Assembly: GCF_026212465.1 (NCBI RefSeq)
Contig: NC_080050.1
Span: 30,861,070 to 30,925,069, forward strand
Source: Amaranthus tricolor
Taxonomy: Eukaryota > Streptophyta > Magnoliopsida > Caryophyllales > Amaranthaceae
DNA: 64,000 nt
Reading direction: 5' to 3'
Position 1 is the first letter of the stretch. Each line of letters starts with the position of its first letter. The notes beneath the pieces were generated by a model. It was not told the DNA's origin and searched no databases. It was given only the letters and a program-made list of their open reading frames with translations. Made by a program: the position numbers and the translations under genes. Shown in pieces: positions 48,990-60,284 of this stretch.

Positions 48990-49716
48990 CTAAAAGTATT
49001 GTCCAAGTTGAACCATCATATCAGCTTCCCGTGGCTGAAGAGTTTCCTTTTTGCTTAATGTTTGATCGATATTCCAATTCATTTGATATTCTTCCATTTG
49101 AATTTGTTTTTGTTTTCGGGCTTCTTTTTGTTTTTGAAGTTCTGTCTTCTCCTTCATTATTTCTGAATTAAGTCGAAGAATCTCTCCAAATGCACTCAAA
49201 GCTTGAATTGATTGATCTGCAACCATTTTCCCAGTCATGCGAGCCTTAGCTTTCTTCACACCCTCGGGGCGAGTAGATGATCCTCCTTGAGGTTCACTTG
49301 TTGGTGTTTTAGAATCTTCTTCCGTCCTTGTTCTTTTCCTACTAGTTTCATTACTAACACCACCAGTTGGTTGTTGATCCAATCGTTTTTTTATCACTTT
49401 TTACCACTTGCTTCCATTTGTTATACTTTCCTAAAATTATCCATTGCTCAATCAAGTTAAAGTTACCGTGTTTTCTTTGATGGATTAAATGTGCTTCTTT
49501 AAGCACAACTTCGTCTCTTGTGCCACTCTTCTTTCTCCTAAGAGCCTCGTCATAACTTCTAAACCACTTCAAACATGCTGGAGCAACTCTACCCCAACGA
49601 CATTTAAGCATATTGACGGTTCTTCGTGGGATCATATGGGGTCGTTCCATCCTCGCTGCTTCATAAGCTTCCTTAACTTTTTTCCACCTCACTCTTATTT
49701 TTTGGTTGGTGCTCAC
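48990..49716 (-). pseudogene. Harbinger accessory protein with Myb/SANT-like domain (ORF1), frameshifted
   Basis: The N-terminal part (49716-49354) carries the trihelix/SANT-like region VRWKKVKEAYEAARMERPHM, then LKCRWGRVAPACLKWFRSYD and GKYNKWKQVV. The C-terminal part (49397-48990) has a basic, Ser/Thr-rich linker (ETSRKRTRTEEDSKTPTSEP) and a coiled coil of the kind shared by this family. The two frames overlap at a run of T on the plus strand near 49387-49393, so a one-base slip in that homopolymer broke one gene. Such proteins bind element DNA and are needed beside the transposase. They are often mis-annotated as glutathione S-transferase T3-like. The true start is not visible. Confidence 0.85.
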
Positions 49717-49831
49717 AACTGGATCTGTAAATATAAAATTATGTCAAAAAATATCAATATGGGTCTCATTTTATAAATCTCAAAAAATATAACCGTTGGT
49801 ATAATTTTTTTTAAAAAAATAATTAAATATG

Positions 49832-49865
49832 AAAATAGCCGTTAATTACAATAAACGGCTATTTT
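49832..49865. other. Perfect 12-bp hairpin upstream of the Harbinger ORF1
   Basis: AAAATAGCCGTT and AACGGCTATTTT separated by 10 bases. It lies about 120 bases upstream of the ORF1 remnant and could be part of the element's subterminal region. It is not followed by a feature that would make it a terminator. Confidence 0.7.
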
Positions 49866-49869
49866 TTGG

Positions 49870-51977
49870 CAGCCAATCGCAAGATGGCACGTAGAACCAG
49901 GCACAGCACGCGTGTCAGGCGTAGAAGGCTGTCATTTTCCAACAACCAATCAAAGAGCGATACATGGCGAATTTTTTTTTTTAAAAAAAGGGGTGACCGT
50001 TCACATGAACGGGATACATGTTGACCCATTTGGCCAATCTTTTTCCCAACCCACCCAATATTAGGTCACCATTAATATTATTTTTCTCTTGTTTGGTCAT
50101 ATGATCCACAATTTAAAATGAATCTAATGAGATTTCCTAGTCTTTAATATAGAATATTCTAAACGAAAAGAACATTAAAAAATAAAAAAGTACTTATTTA
50201 AATTCAAATCCAAATTAGTGTTAGTCACATTCCACCACACATATTAGCATTTAAATATGAAACTTGAATACTATAGATTGAGAATTCTTGATTCTCGATG
50301 CAACTCTATTATTAGATACTTGTTAAATGTTACTCCATATGTTATGCATGAAATCAAAAGTTTACAATTAAAAATACCAAATTTGACAAAATATTCAAAA
50401 AAAAGGTTACTAACATCGTCACAAATGTAGCCAAGGGCCAAGGCCGGGCCAGGTTCTTATGAATTCAATTAGCCAATAACATATTAACAACTAAGAATCC
50501 CAAAGTTTATCACGAAAAGTCAAGCAACCAATACTATTTGTCAATAACACATAATTCCTATTACGCTATTCAACTTTGAAGTCTACAAAGGAAAGGAGAT
50601 ATTTTTCGCCCAAAGTTGAAAACATTGTATTTTTAAGTAATTAATTATACATAATTAAAAATTATAAAAATTCAATATTGAAAAATATGCGATTAGACGA
50701 TTTAAATAAGATTTCACTTAACTATACTTTTTCTTACACATTAGCTGAAATATAAAATAAGCTTGAACGATGAATAATATCAATAATCGTAATGTAGCAA
50801 GTATTTTACAAATGAGAAAGTATTACATGCTAATTGTTCTTTAATGTTCTTCTCATTTGAAATATTTTATTTTATAAGATATAAATTTGATTAAGATATT
50901 TTTAGACATATTCGCTACGTCTTTTTGAGTTTGAACCATAAGGCTTAAATATGTTAGATTTTTTTTAGTTATATGGTGTAATTTAAAGGGACAAAAAAAT
51001 ATTTAGAAGATAAAACATATTACAAAACGTCTTCATCAATAATTTTGTATCATACACTTTTAAAATAATTTTATATTTTTATTTAGAGATTTTATGTTTC
51101 AAAAGATACTTTGCAAAATTGTAAAAATTAATGAATCAGATAAAAAGATTTTTTTGTTTTAGTATTTTTCTTAAGCCGTCATTGACTCATTATACAGGCT
51201 AACTTGGCATCCAATAAAGATCCACTACTCCTTCGTATCCAGGCTATTATTTAAAACATATTCTGTATTTTATTTTTAATCTATAAGTTAAAAACATAGT
51301 AAGGTGTTAAATCTTGTGTAATATATCTTAATATAAAAATTATTAATATTAAATTTTAGCAATTATTAATTACGTATAATTAAAAATATTAAGAGTTAAA
51401 ATATTGTCTCAATAAACATAAAAAAGGTAAATAAAACTAATATGTTGAATAGATGATATGTTTTTTAATAATAGAAATTTCTTAAGATCATTATTGATGT
51501 CAATATGTGTCAAATGCAACTATTCAACTATGCACACAAATTCTGACTTGTATACTGAAAATTGAGACTTCTAAAATATTACTTCAATCAATTTTAGCAA
51601 AAAAAAAAAAAAAAACAGTTTTTGTATACGCATATGTCTTATTTAATTTATTTGTCTTTTCTATGAGTATGAGATTTTTATATTATATATATAGTATTAC
51701 TATACATATATATATATACAACTAGTGTAACTTTTTGTGTAAGTGCAAAGAAGATCATTAATTCAATCAATACTATTCGATCGCTTTCTAAATTGAATTA
51801 AATTAAAATATATAATTTTTATTTTCAAATTTATTTTACAATTATTCTTTAATACACAGAAATATTATATTATCTTTATTAACAAACAACCTTGAAACGT
51901 TAATTATAGCTTTTCATTACTTTGGGAATTTTACAGCATATTTTATGACAATCTATATCATAAATTATTTAAAATAT
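49870..51977. other. Gene-free stretch between the Harbinger and mariner elements
   Basis: Left part (to about 50100) is probably the outer region of the Harbinger element, but its TIRs were not found. Diverged copies of the 255-bp Stowaway-like family lie at about 50630-50830 and in reverse at about 51229-51440 (end CTCCTTCGTATCC). No gene. Confidence 0.45.
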
Positions 51978-52506
51978 TACTCCCTCCGTTCTTTTATGTT
52001 TGTCCACCTTACTATAACGGGTAGTTTCAAATATTTGTCCACTTTAGAATACTTTTTATTTTTTGAAATCTTTTTTCCCTAATATAACCTCATAATCCCT
52101 CTCATTTTCCCCAATATACCCGGTATATTCTCTCTCTCTCTCCCTTATTTCTCTCGTATGATACGCTCCCTTATTGTTACTCTCTCAATTCCCGTGTCTC
52201 TCTAATCTCTCTTTTCCTCACACTCTCTCTTAAAATACTCCATTTTCATGGCTTCTTTAAACCTTTGCCCCCTATTCTTGGTTTACCTTTAGTTCATTTT
52301 TTTGAACTAAAATAAAGATCGGTATTTTCTCTACATTTTGAGGTAAGTTTCTTATTTTTTGGCCCAATACGTACTGCAGAATCACCCCCTGTTCTTCATC
52401 CGCCATTAAAGTCTGTTCAAAACTTTGTGTTTTTTGATCTTTCTTCCTTCTTTTTTCGGGTTTAAACAAAAAAAAACTGAAATAATACGTGCTTTAAATT
52501 TTGAGT

Positions 52507-52929
52507 ATGGAAAACAAGAGATCTACTAGTTCTTCAACCATTCCTAGTTCTCTTTATGATGGGCTTTATGATTATGGGGATTAATGTTCGTGTTCCTTGC
52601 ATGGCCGACCACACTCATACTGAAATAAGATTTTAAGATGGTCTAAGAAAGAACTTGAGGTCTATCAAAAGTCTATTGAAGATAACGCCTCTTCAATGTA
52701 TTGTGAGACTAGTTCTTCTTCTCCTTCTTATTCATACCTTAATGAAAAAGAACCCCCTCTGAAGATTGTTAAGTGGGTGTATGATTCTCCTACTAAAATG
52801 AGTCCTTCAAGTCCTCCTATTGAAGAACACCAAAATCTGGTGGTTTCTGATACTCCTGAAGAAGTACTTGCTGTTAGGGCAAAAAAAAAAAAAAACCTAA
52901 AAAATACTCTTGATGATTGTAAAACATAG
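52507..52929 (+). pseudogene. Second reading frame inside the mariner element, unknown product, two stops
   Basis: From the ATG at 52507 one frame runs 141 codons to 52929, broken only by TAA at 52582-52584 and TGA at 52621-52623. Reading through gives a Ser-rich start, a Cys-x-Cys plus His stretch between the stops (CSCSLHGRPHSY), then WSKKELEVYQKSIEDNASSMYC, a Ser/Pro-rich segment with repeated SPS and a lysine-rich end at an A homopolymer. A CT-rich, promoter-like leader lies at 52125-52230. It converges on the transposase. I recognise no family; the CxC segment distantly recalls GRF-type zinc fingers. Mariner elements normally carry only a transposase. Confidence 0.55.
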
Positions 52930-53663
52930 TTCATGTTTTTTTATTTCATAGCTAAGAACAATCGGATACTTGGGCCATAGGATGTCATTTGAACTTTGGG
53001 AGAATTCTGGAAATTGTTTACTGTTGTATGACTTTGAAATTTCTAATTTATGATCACTTGCTATTGTTTGCTGTTGATATTTGTTTCTATTTTCTGTTCG
53101 ATGTTGGAAGGACATGACTTATGGCTTGATTTCTATTTGTTGTTGATCTTTGTTTTTGTTTTCTATTTGCTGTTGAACATTTTGTATAATTTTTGTGTTG
53201 TTTAAGCCCCAATGAAGATATTTATTCATGAGTTCCTGTAAATTTCATAATCTGAAAAAGAGACTTTAAATTCTTGGTTGAGTAGCTTTTTTGTCTAAAT
53301 TCACTGTGTTATATGCATGTTCAGTGGCATTCATTCTTGTGTGATGATTGTTTATAATTTGAGAGGTTTAACAACCTCTATGATGAAACAAGGGGCTTTT
53401 TTTTTGTTATTGATAACACTAATTAAATGAAGTCACTAACAAATATATACATTGACCATTGATTTCAGAATGTTTATGCAAAATTGTTGCTCCTAAGATT
53501 CTTAAAGAAACATTTTTAATGATGATTGATCATAATACAAACTGAGGGGCTTTTTTCACACAATGATTCATCCTTGTGTCTCCTCAATTGCTTGATCACA
53601 GGCTTCTTACATTGCATTAGATGTCTGTGCCATATCTTCATTCTCTGCCAATGGTTGTGATGC

Positions 53664-55088
53664 TTATTGATTTCTGTTTGGATTCATAAAAGCAACAGTT
53701 TCCTTAACTAGCAATGTCGGAATTCTTACTTGAATTCTGAGCCTCCCATTATCTTCTTGAACCTTTTTACCAAAATGTGGTTGGATATAGTCATTACATC
53801 CCTTAACCTTTAATATCTCATTCAAGTGGTGTTGCAATGAAATCCAAACATTTGTTAATGTCTTTGGATAAAGTTCCGCTATGCATCTTCAACTGCACTT
53901 ATCAACTTTTCATATTCTTTGGCATTTTCTTATGCATCAATGATTGAATGCTTCTAAAGAATCCCAAGTTCAAGATGTTACAATCTAGACTATTAGGGAG
54001 TTGTTGTGTAAGAATGAAGGTTAGCCCACCCTGCTTGTTGTGTTGTTGCCATATTGGATCATCATTTGTAATGTGCACTCTTGCATTGTCTTGTTGAATG
54101 AAAATGATTGAAGGCCCTTCACTTGGCCACTTTCTTAATATTGCTGGAATGAGATTTTGTATGAGCATGTTCCTATAAACATCTTGAGTGACTGATTCTG
54201 TTGGCTTAATTTCAATTGACCCCTTGGTCTATTATTTGAGTTCTTCACGACAGCCACCCTGTTAATGAAGAAAAAAATACATATTTTCCCATCAAAAGTG
54301 CATTGACCATGTGGACTCCATCTTGGCCTAGCAACTGCCCCAAGGAACATGGTCTTCGGTATGAACTTAGCTGACTTTGCTGCCCTATACGAGATCTTCT
54401 CTTTGTTTGTAAGGTAAACTCGTTGAGTTTTTTTGGTTAGATAAAACCTTTTCTCACCTATGTGAATGAAATCAAACATTCCCTTGTATATTGTATGTTT
54501 GTGAATGCTATTTTCATGGATAAGACTCAAAATCCACTCCACCCTTCTCACTTTATTAGCATCGGTTAAAGCCGGGTGAAGTGGATTTGAATGTGCCTTT
54601 ATTTCTCTTCTTTTGATCAACCTCCAAACTGTCGATGGTGCCAAGTCTAAACAACTTGCAATATCTCTTATACATGTACGATCGCCCATTGGTTCAGACT
54701 CTAGAATGTTTGGAGGCATCACAACTCTCTTCCTTCCATAATTTTTGTATTTTGAATCAACGATGTATGATTTTTTTGCTTCTTTTCATTGCAATGCCCT
54801 TTTCCATAAGTTACTTATGGTCCTATGATGATAAGCATATTATTGAGCAATCCTTTTGAAAGTTCCATGAAGTAGTGAGTCACTTGTTCTCAATGAGAGC
54901 ATCTTTTGAAAGATTAAATGCCTCATCTCACTGCTGAGCCTTGGCTTATGATGATTGTCTTGTTGTTCTTCTTGTTGCTCTGTCATTTCTACTGGTTCTT
55001 GCTCTGATTCTAAGCTTGATTGAGGATCATATTGGCTTGATCCAAAGTACCATGCCCCCTTGATTTCGTCTTCACTGCCTAAAGCCAT
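53664..55088 (-). pseudogene. Mariner-like transposase, inactivated
   Basis: Starts at the ATG at 55088 with an acidic N-terminus. The helix-turn-helix region is cut by a TAA (54840-54842) and a TGA some 18 codons later. A second HTH-like block (IRDIASCLDLAPSTVWRLIK) and the catalytic domain follow. The first catalytic Asp of the DDD triad is Gly here, codon GGT at 54456-54458, in HIGEKRFYLTK where the family has Asp-Glu-Lys-Trp. The second Asp (FIQQDNARVHI) and third (NSLDCNILNLGFF) are present, the latter after a frameshift between about 54170 and 54230. Another shift follows KNMKS near 53900, after which the family C-terminus continues to 53664. The enzyme is therefore dead by several independent lesions. 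Confidence 0.9.
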
Positions 55089-55557
55089 GATTAAGGCAAT
55101 GATGCAGTCTTACTTGAAGCTATTGATTTTTTTGAAGCTACTGATTTTATGAAGCTACCAGATTTTATGTAGTTCCCTCCCTAATTTGGAATTACCATCC
55201 AAAACTTTCCAAAAATGGAAAGTCCCCTTTGAAACCAAAACAAAAATTCTATTTTGTTAATGTTGTATGTTTCTCTCCCCAAATTAATGACAATAATTAT
55301 TTCTTTTTTTCTTTATTTGATCATTAATTTAAATGTCTTTTTTATCTCATTATACCAATATAAATATACAATCATTACTTCACACTACTATTTCATTAAA
55401 ATAACACCCACTTACTACAAAGATTTTACTTCCCTTGATATGTGTCAAAAACCCATAATGAACAATCTTTTATGAACGGAGGGAGTACTATTTAATATCA
55501 ATAACTAGATAGTGGATGAGTCATTATAAAATAGTAAAACACAGGTAGTTCTTTAGT

Positions 55558-56930
55558 CTTTTAAAAATATTTTGAGGACGGCTTTGGGGGAGGCATGTAT
55601 GATATTTCATTGAAGTTGCTATGGTATAATTTTCCAAGTAAATGCTGTTGCAAAATGACATACTGATGCCACGAAGGAGATATCTGAACAAAGTTCCAAG
55701 TATATAGCCTTTTAGAAAGTGTGCATGGCGAAAAATGTTCAACGATTGTACACGTGCTTCAAATTTGATCTTTTTCTATAATGTTTTTATTTGTTCTTGA
55801 AATGTTTTAAATTATAAAAATTATTAACATCTTAAGAACAATTAAGAGATTATAAGTAAATGTATTATCCATCAATAATCAAAAATTATAATTTTGCAAT
55901 ATTTTTACAACAAATGGCAAGACAAGAGAATTTACGAACGAGAAAAATGGGAAATAATCTTTTTAGTAGGTAGTAAAAAATGAGAATCGAACCTTTGTTA
56001 GTATGTCAGAGAGATAAGAGGAAAACCTTTGACTATTAAGTCAATATGTTAAAGAACTAACTAAATCAAAATGTTAAACTAACGAAGAAGTTTTCAATAA
56101 GTGTCCTATATTCTATATGAGTATTAAGCATCAGTGTCTTAAAAGACAATTAATTTTTATTATTTTAAATTGATATTTAATCAACCCAATTAAATTGTCT
56201 CATACTAAGACCGTTATAAATAAGAATTTGTCTTTCAAAAATAGGTTTTAAAAACTGATTTGACTAAATGTTTATTCGATCATATATAATCAAACTCTAT
56301 TTTGATCAACTTCCAGAATGAAGTTACAATGTAAATAGAGATAATTACTTCTTCCGTTCTTTTAAGTTCTTCCATCTTACTATAATGGATAGTTTCATAA
56401 GTTCTTCCACTTTGGAATACTATCTATTTTTAGAAAGTTTTTATCCCACTTTTACCCCTTAAAACCCCCTTTTTCTTTTAATGTACCCCTTTTCTTTTAT
56501 TTATAATCATTTTCTCTCTCATACTTTCAATACAATCATTACTTCACACTACTGTTTAATTTAAATAATACCCACTACAATCTCATACTTCCAATACAAT
56601 CATTACTTCACACTAATATTTAATTAAAATAATACCCACTACAACCCAAAAATTCTATCTTCCTTAATATGTGTGAAACACCTAAAGTGGAAGATAAAAA
56701 AAGAACGAAGGGAGTATAATATGACTCAAAATATCTAATTCGAAATTGATCGGATGCCCCACCCTTCGTCAACAACTCTATTTCCATGTAATGAGAATAT
56801 AAGGTTAGGTTAGGTTAGGTTAGGTAGCATTCTTGAACAATTAGTCACTCGTACGTGCTTTCATTTCAAGTTCCTCGGATGCAATTCAAAGGTTAGCCTA
56901 CACAGAAACGATGGCCAAATGTCGTGCTCT
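55558..56930. repeat. Duplicated segment, copy A (outside the Helitron)
   Basis: Direct duplicate of 61114-62084, from CTTTTAAAAATATTTTGAGG to AATGTCGTGCTCT, with few substitutions. It differs by a Stowaway MITE (56348-56714), by about 44 bases after TTGAACAATT that are absent from copy B, and by one extra GGTTA unit. On the minus strand both copies share a stretch that is open for about 57 codons (TLFRYLLR, SMSFCNSIYLENYTIATSMK); whether it is coding is unknown. Confidence 0.93.
56348..56714. mobile_element. Stowaway MITE, 367 bp, inside duplicated copy A
   Basis: Ends CTTCTTCCGTTCTTTTA and, in reverse, CTCCCTTCGTTCTTTTT, flanked by TA (56346-56347, 56715-56716). Its outer parts match the ends of the mariner element at 51980-55485. 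An ACAATCATTACTTCACACTA block occurs twice inside. The paralogous segment at about 61906-61922 shows the empty TA site. Confidence 0.93.
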
Positions 56931-57462
56931 TGGACCATATTTCTTTGCCTCCCGGAAATAAAAACCGATAAATTAATATTTTATTCAAAAAATGAAAAAA
57001 ATGTATAAATAAGGTGAAAATATTAAATGTATGAATTATGAATCAAAATAAAATGAGGTAAATTTACTAGTACTACTTTATGTTTGCCCCACCGCTGGTG
57101 GGTATCTTCAAAATTAATTTTCTTTTATTTTTTACTTGCTATCCTTTTCATTTTATGCATATATATTCATTTTTTAAATGTTAATATAGGTATAATAAAT
57201 AAGAAAAATATAAAATATGATTAATTTAGATTATATATTCAAAAAAATTTAATAAGGTTTTATTAAATAATTTTTTTGTTAGTAATGTTTAATTTAGAAA
57301 TCAAATAAAGCAATACTTGTGATTTGTGAATAACATAAAAATTAGAGTGTTGCATGTAGAAAGTTGAGAAATTAATATTTTCTTTGTTTAATTATATTTG
57401 CTACATTTTGCTTGTTATGCAATTCAATGTGTTATTTTGATAATTTATATCTATAGTTACGC
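56931..57462. other. AT-rich intergenic DNA
   Basis: No gene. The right end (from about 57390) looks like a diverged piece of the 255-bp Stowaway-like family that was later split by the LINE stub. Confidence 0.4.
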
Positions 57463-57606
57463 ATAACTAAAAATTCATCATCATCATCATACCCAATTTA
57501 TAACGCTCATAGGAGTTATGATCGGGGTCTGGAGAAGGAAGAAAGACGATAACTCATAACCATGGCCAAAGAGTTTCTTGACTCGAGAATAATAACTAAT
57601 AAATTC
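57463..57606 (-). mobile_element. LINE 3' stub, about 115 bp, with near-perfect target duplication
   Basis: Plus-strand ATCATCATC at 57477-57489 is the tail; the 3' UTR read on the minus strand contains CCAGACCCCGATCATAAC and CTATGAGCG as in the other stubs. ATAACTAAAAATTC (57463-57476) and ATAACTAATAAATTC (57592-57606) flank it, differing by one base. It is inserted in an older MITE remnant. Confidence 0.8.
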
Positions 57607-57730
57607 CAAACAATAACAAATATTATGAAAGTACACAATTAAACAATTAAAACAAGTTTCATTTGACTACATATATTATTTCTTACATATTTACCTGAAT
57701 ATATAAGATAAATTTAAAAAAAAAATAATA

Positions 57731-58095
57731 CTCCCTCCGTTATTTTTTGATCTTCCACATTACTATAACGGGTAGTTTCAAAAGTTCTTCCACTTTAGAA
57801 TACTTTCTATTTTTAGAAAGTTTTTATCTCACTTTTACCCCTTAAAACCCCATTTTCTTTTAACGTACCTCTTTTCTTTTATTTATAATTATTTTTTCTC
57901 TCATACTTTCAATACAATTATTACTTTACACTACTATTTAATTAAAATAATACCCACTACAACCTCATACTTTCAATACAATTATTATTTCACACTACTA
58001 TTTAATTAAAATAATACCCACTATAATCTAAAGATTCTATCTTCCTTAATATGTGTAAAAAACCTAAAGGTGAAGATAAAAAAGAACGGAGGGAG
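57731..58095. mobile_element. Stowaway MITE, 365 bp
   Basis: Ends CTCCCTCCGTTATTTTTTG and, in reverse, CTCCCTCCGTTCTTTTTTA, with TA on each side (57729-57730, 58096-58097). About 90 percent identical by eye to the MITE at 56348, including the internal direct duplication of the TTTAATTAAAATAATACCCA block. Ends match the mariner element 2.2 kb away. Confidence 0.93.
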
Positions 58096-58936
58096 TAAAG
58101 TATTTCAGCAATGTTATACAATCATATTATGAACATTTCCTTACTTACTTACCCCAAAGACTTTGTAATAAAATATATTTCATAATTACTAATTAGTCAA
58201 GCTGTGTGTGCAGCATTTCCTAAATTCTTCACTTTTTTGTTTTTTTAATTTTAAAAAAACAATAAAAGGATATAAAAATATTAATAAAAAACCTTTAAGC
58301 TAATCTCATTATTGACGTATGCCATATCGTTAAATTCAACAAAGCTTTGTAAGAGATTGTTCATGATGAGACAAATTATATAATTAAATTATTTTTTATA
58401 ATTTGACCACTTTAAAATTATAAGTGATTGTTTTAAGATTATAAATAATCACTTTTAAACTATAAAAAGTGATCATTTTAAAATTGTACTAAGTAATCGC
58501 TTTAATATTATAAGCAATCAATTTAAAACAATGTATATTTTTAGACCAATCCAATAAAAATAATTTCACATAAAACCGTATTATTTAAGAATTTAATTAA
58601 TAAAGAGAACTTGTGTGGATAGTCTCCATCTAAATTGGACTTGGTCACTTATCATAAATACAGTAAGTCAATTTAGTAGCACTGCATAATTTTTTAATTG
58701 ATATCCAATGATAGATATCCACGCATTGATACTCCAATGATCGTTAACTTCTAGTTTTTAATTTATTTTATTTTATTTTATTTTTATTATTTATTTATTT
58801 ATCATTATTAGAATATGAAGTCTGTCTGTATAATGCACATTTTTTAAAATTTGTTAATTTATATAATTATACTTAGAAAAATTATCAATTATATATATAA
58901 TTTATTAATGTGTTTATGGTAAATGACGTAAGAAAA
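58096..58936. other. AT-rich intergenic DNA with a short-repeat block
   Basis: 58395-58545 holds the same AAGTGATCATTTTAAAATT-type repeats as 19330-19480, preceded by a GTAAGAGATTGTTCATGATG end-like motif. A (TTTTA)n tract lies at 58768-58783. No gene. Confidence 0.5.
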
Positions 58937-59331
58937 ATGGAAAATTTCATGTGGTAGCTCTGGATTTTCGGCTATTCCACGTGGTAGACAAAGATTTTTT
59001 TAATCCACGTGGTAGACAAAGATTTTTTTAATCCACGTGGTGACTTCAAATGGTCAAACTTCCAACTTTTCCGTATGTTAGACAAAAGAGAAATTTTTTT
59101 GTTAACTTTACGCTATTTTTACCCAACGTAATTACATTTTTTCAAACAACAAACGTCGTGAACACCTTAATTAACCACATATATCAAATTCAGCTGAAAT
59201 AAATATTTAATTTAACAAAAAATTTAATAGTTTGTCTACCACATGAAAGGGTTGAAAGCTTAAGTCAACACACGAATTTAAAAAAGCTTTATGAAAAAGT
59301 CAAAAACTTAAAGTCACTGCATGGAATTCCC
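58937..59331. mobile_element. Long-TIR element, diverged relative of 1394-1891
   Basis: The left end GGAAAATTTCATGTGGTAG and the right end in reverse, GGGAATTCCATGCAGTGAC, both carry the nearly palindromic start and the CACGTGGTAG-like motifs of the element at 1394-1891. TCCACGTGGTAGACAAAGAT is tandemly repeated in the left arm (58977-59037). The arms are less alike than in the first element and no target duplication could be fixed. Confidence 0.5.
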
Positions 59332-59839
59332 AAAACATAACTATAATTGCAGGATTGTTCAAAAACATGTTATATAATTAAACAAACAATTCAAGCAAAA
59401 TATATATTACAAACTCAAAATAAAGTGCCAAATAACATATTGAAGAACATTATTTAAAAATAAAAATATTACTCCATATTTTGCTTTAAAAGTAAAGTAA
59501 GGTAGAATAATAAAAAAATTTGTAAAATTTAAAATAATCACTCTCTTCATATTTTCATATCTAAATGTATTCTATTATTTTGACCATACAATAATTGTAA
59601 TTTTAATATATTAAATGACCAAACAATAATAAAAGTTGTATTTGAGAATAAATAAAATCTACTGATATGATACAATAAAGCTAGCAGTTTAACAAGATTT
59701 GATTTTGTATGGAATTAGTGTACATTAAAATAATATACTGTACAACATTACACTTATAGGCCATATAGGGTATGAGTTAGAGATTGCGCGTTAATGGGAT
59801 GGATAGTAAAGAATAAGACTAGTACAGATTAAAGAGGTA

Positions 59840-60096
59840 CTTCCTCCGTTCTAATTTACTTGTAACATTTACTTTTTCACGAGTTCAATGTACTAATTTA
59901 ATCTTTAATATCTCTAGTTATGTATAATAAAAAATTATAAAAATTTGATATTTATAATCTTTGCAAAAAGACGAATCAAATAAGATCTCACTTGACTATG
60001 TTTTAACTTATAGATTAAAAAACTAATTAAAAATTAAGAGTGATGAATAAATAGTGCCTTTTTGCTAATGTTGCAACTAATATGGAATAGAGGAAG
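59840..60096. mobile_element. Stowaway-like MITE, 257 bp
   Basis: Ends CTTCCTCCGTTCTAATTTAC and, in reverse, CTTCCTCTATTCCATATTAG, flanked by TA. The interior AAGACGAATCAAATAAGATC and CACTTGACTATG blocks are shared with the copies at 63160-63413 and 36726-36950. A different family from the 365-bp MITEs. Confidence 0.88.
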
Positions 60097-60284
60097 TATA
60101 TGAGAAGTAGTATATATCTATAACTAAAACTAAAACAAAATATTGCTGACATCATCATTTTTAAAAATTACTTACGTGTCATGATCTCAACAAAAATTTT
60201 TTCTTCGACACTCAATGATGATGTCATTGTTTTTATGACTACTTTTTGTATTTTTGACTTTATTAATCTAGAACGTCCTTTCTT

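Larger units (their letters stand above)
51980..55485 (-). mobile_element. Mariner-like element, structurally complete, 3.5 kb, TA target site
   Basis: The left end is CTCCCTCCGTTCTTTTATG and the right end in reverse is CTCCCTCCGTTCATAAAAG, each abutting a TA dinucleotide (51978-51979 and 55486-55487), the mariner/Stowaway hallmark. Inside are a minus-strand transposase pseudogene (53664-55088) and a convergent plus-strand pseudogene (52507-52929). Both the last 150 bases and the first 170 or so are shared with the 365-bp MITEs at 56348 and 57731. The intact ends should still be recognised by a transposase supplied elsewhere. Confidence 0.92.

Noticed and set aside
52272..52469. 65-codon minus-strand frame in the left part of the mariner element
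   Set aside because: Lies opposite the leader of the plus-strand frame, has no domain and is not in frame with the transposase.
56803..56826. TTAGG repeats as telomeric sequence
   Set aside because: Only four units, internal, and not the plant telomere motif.
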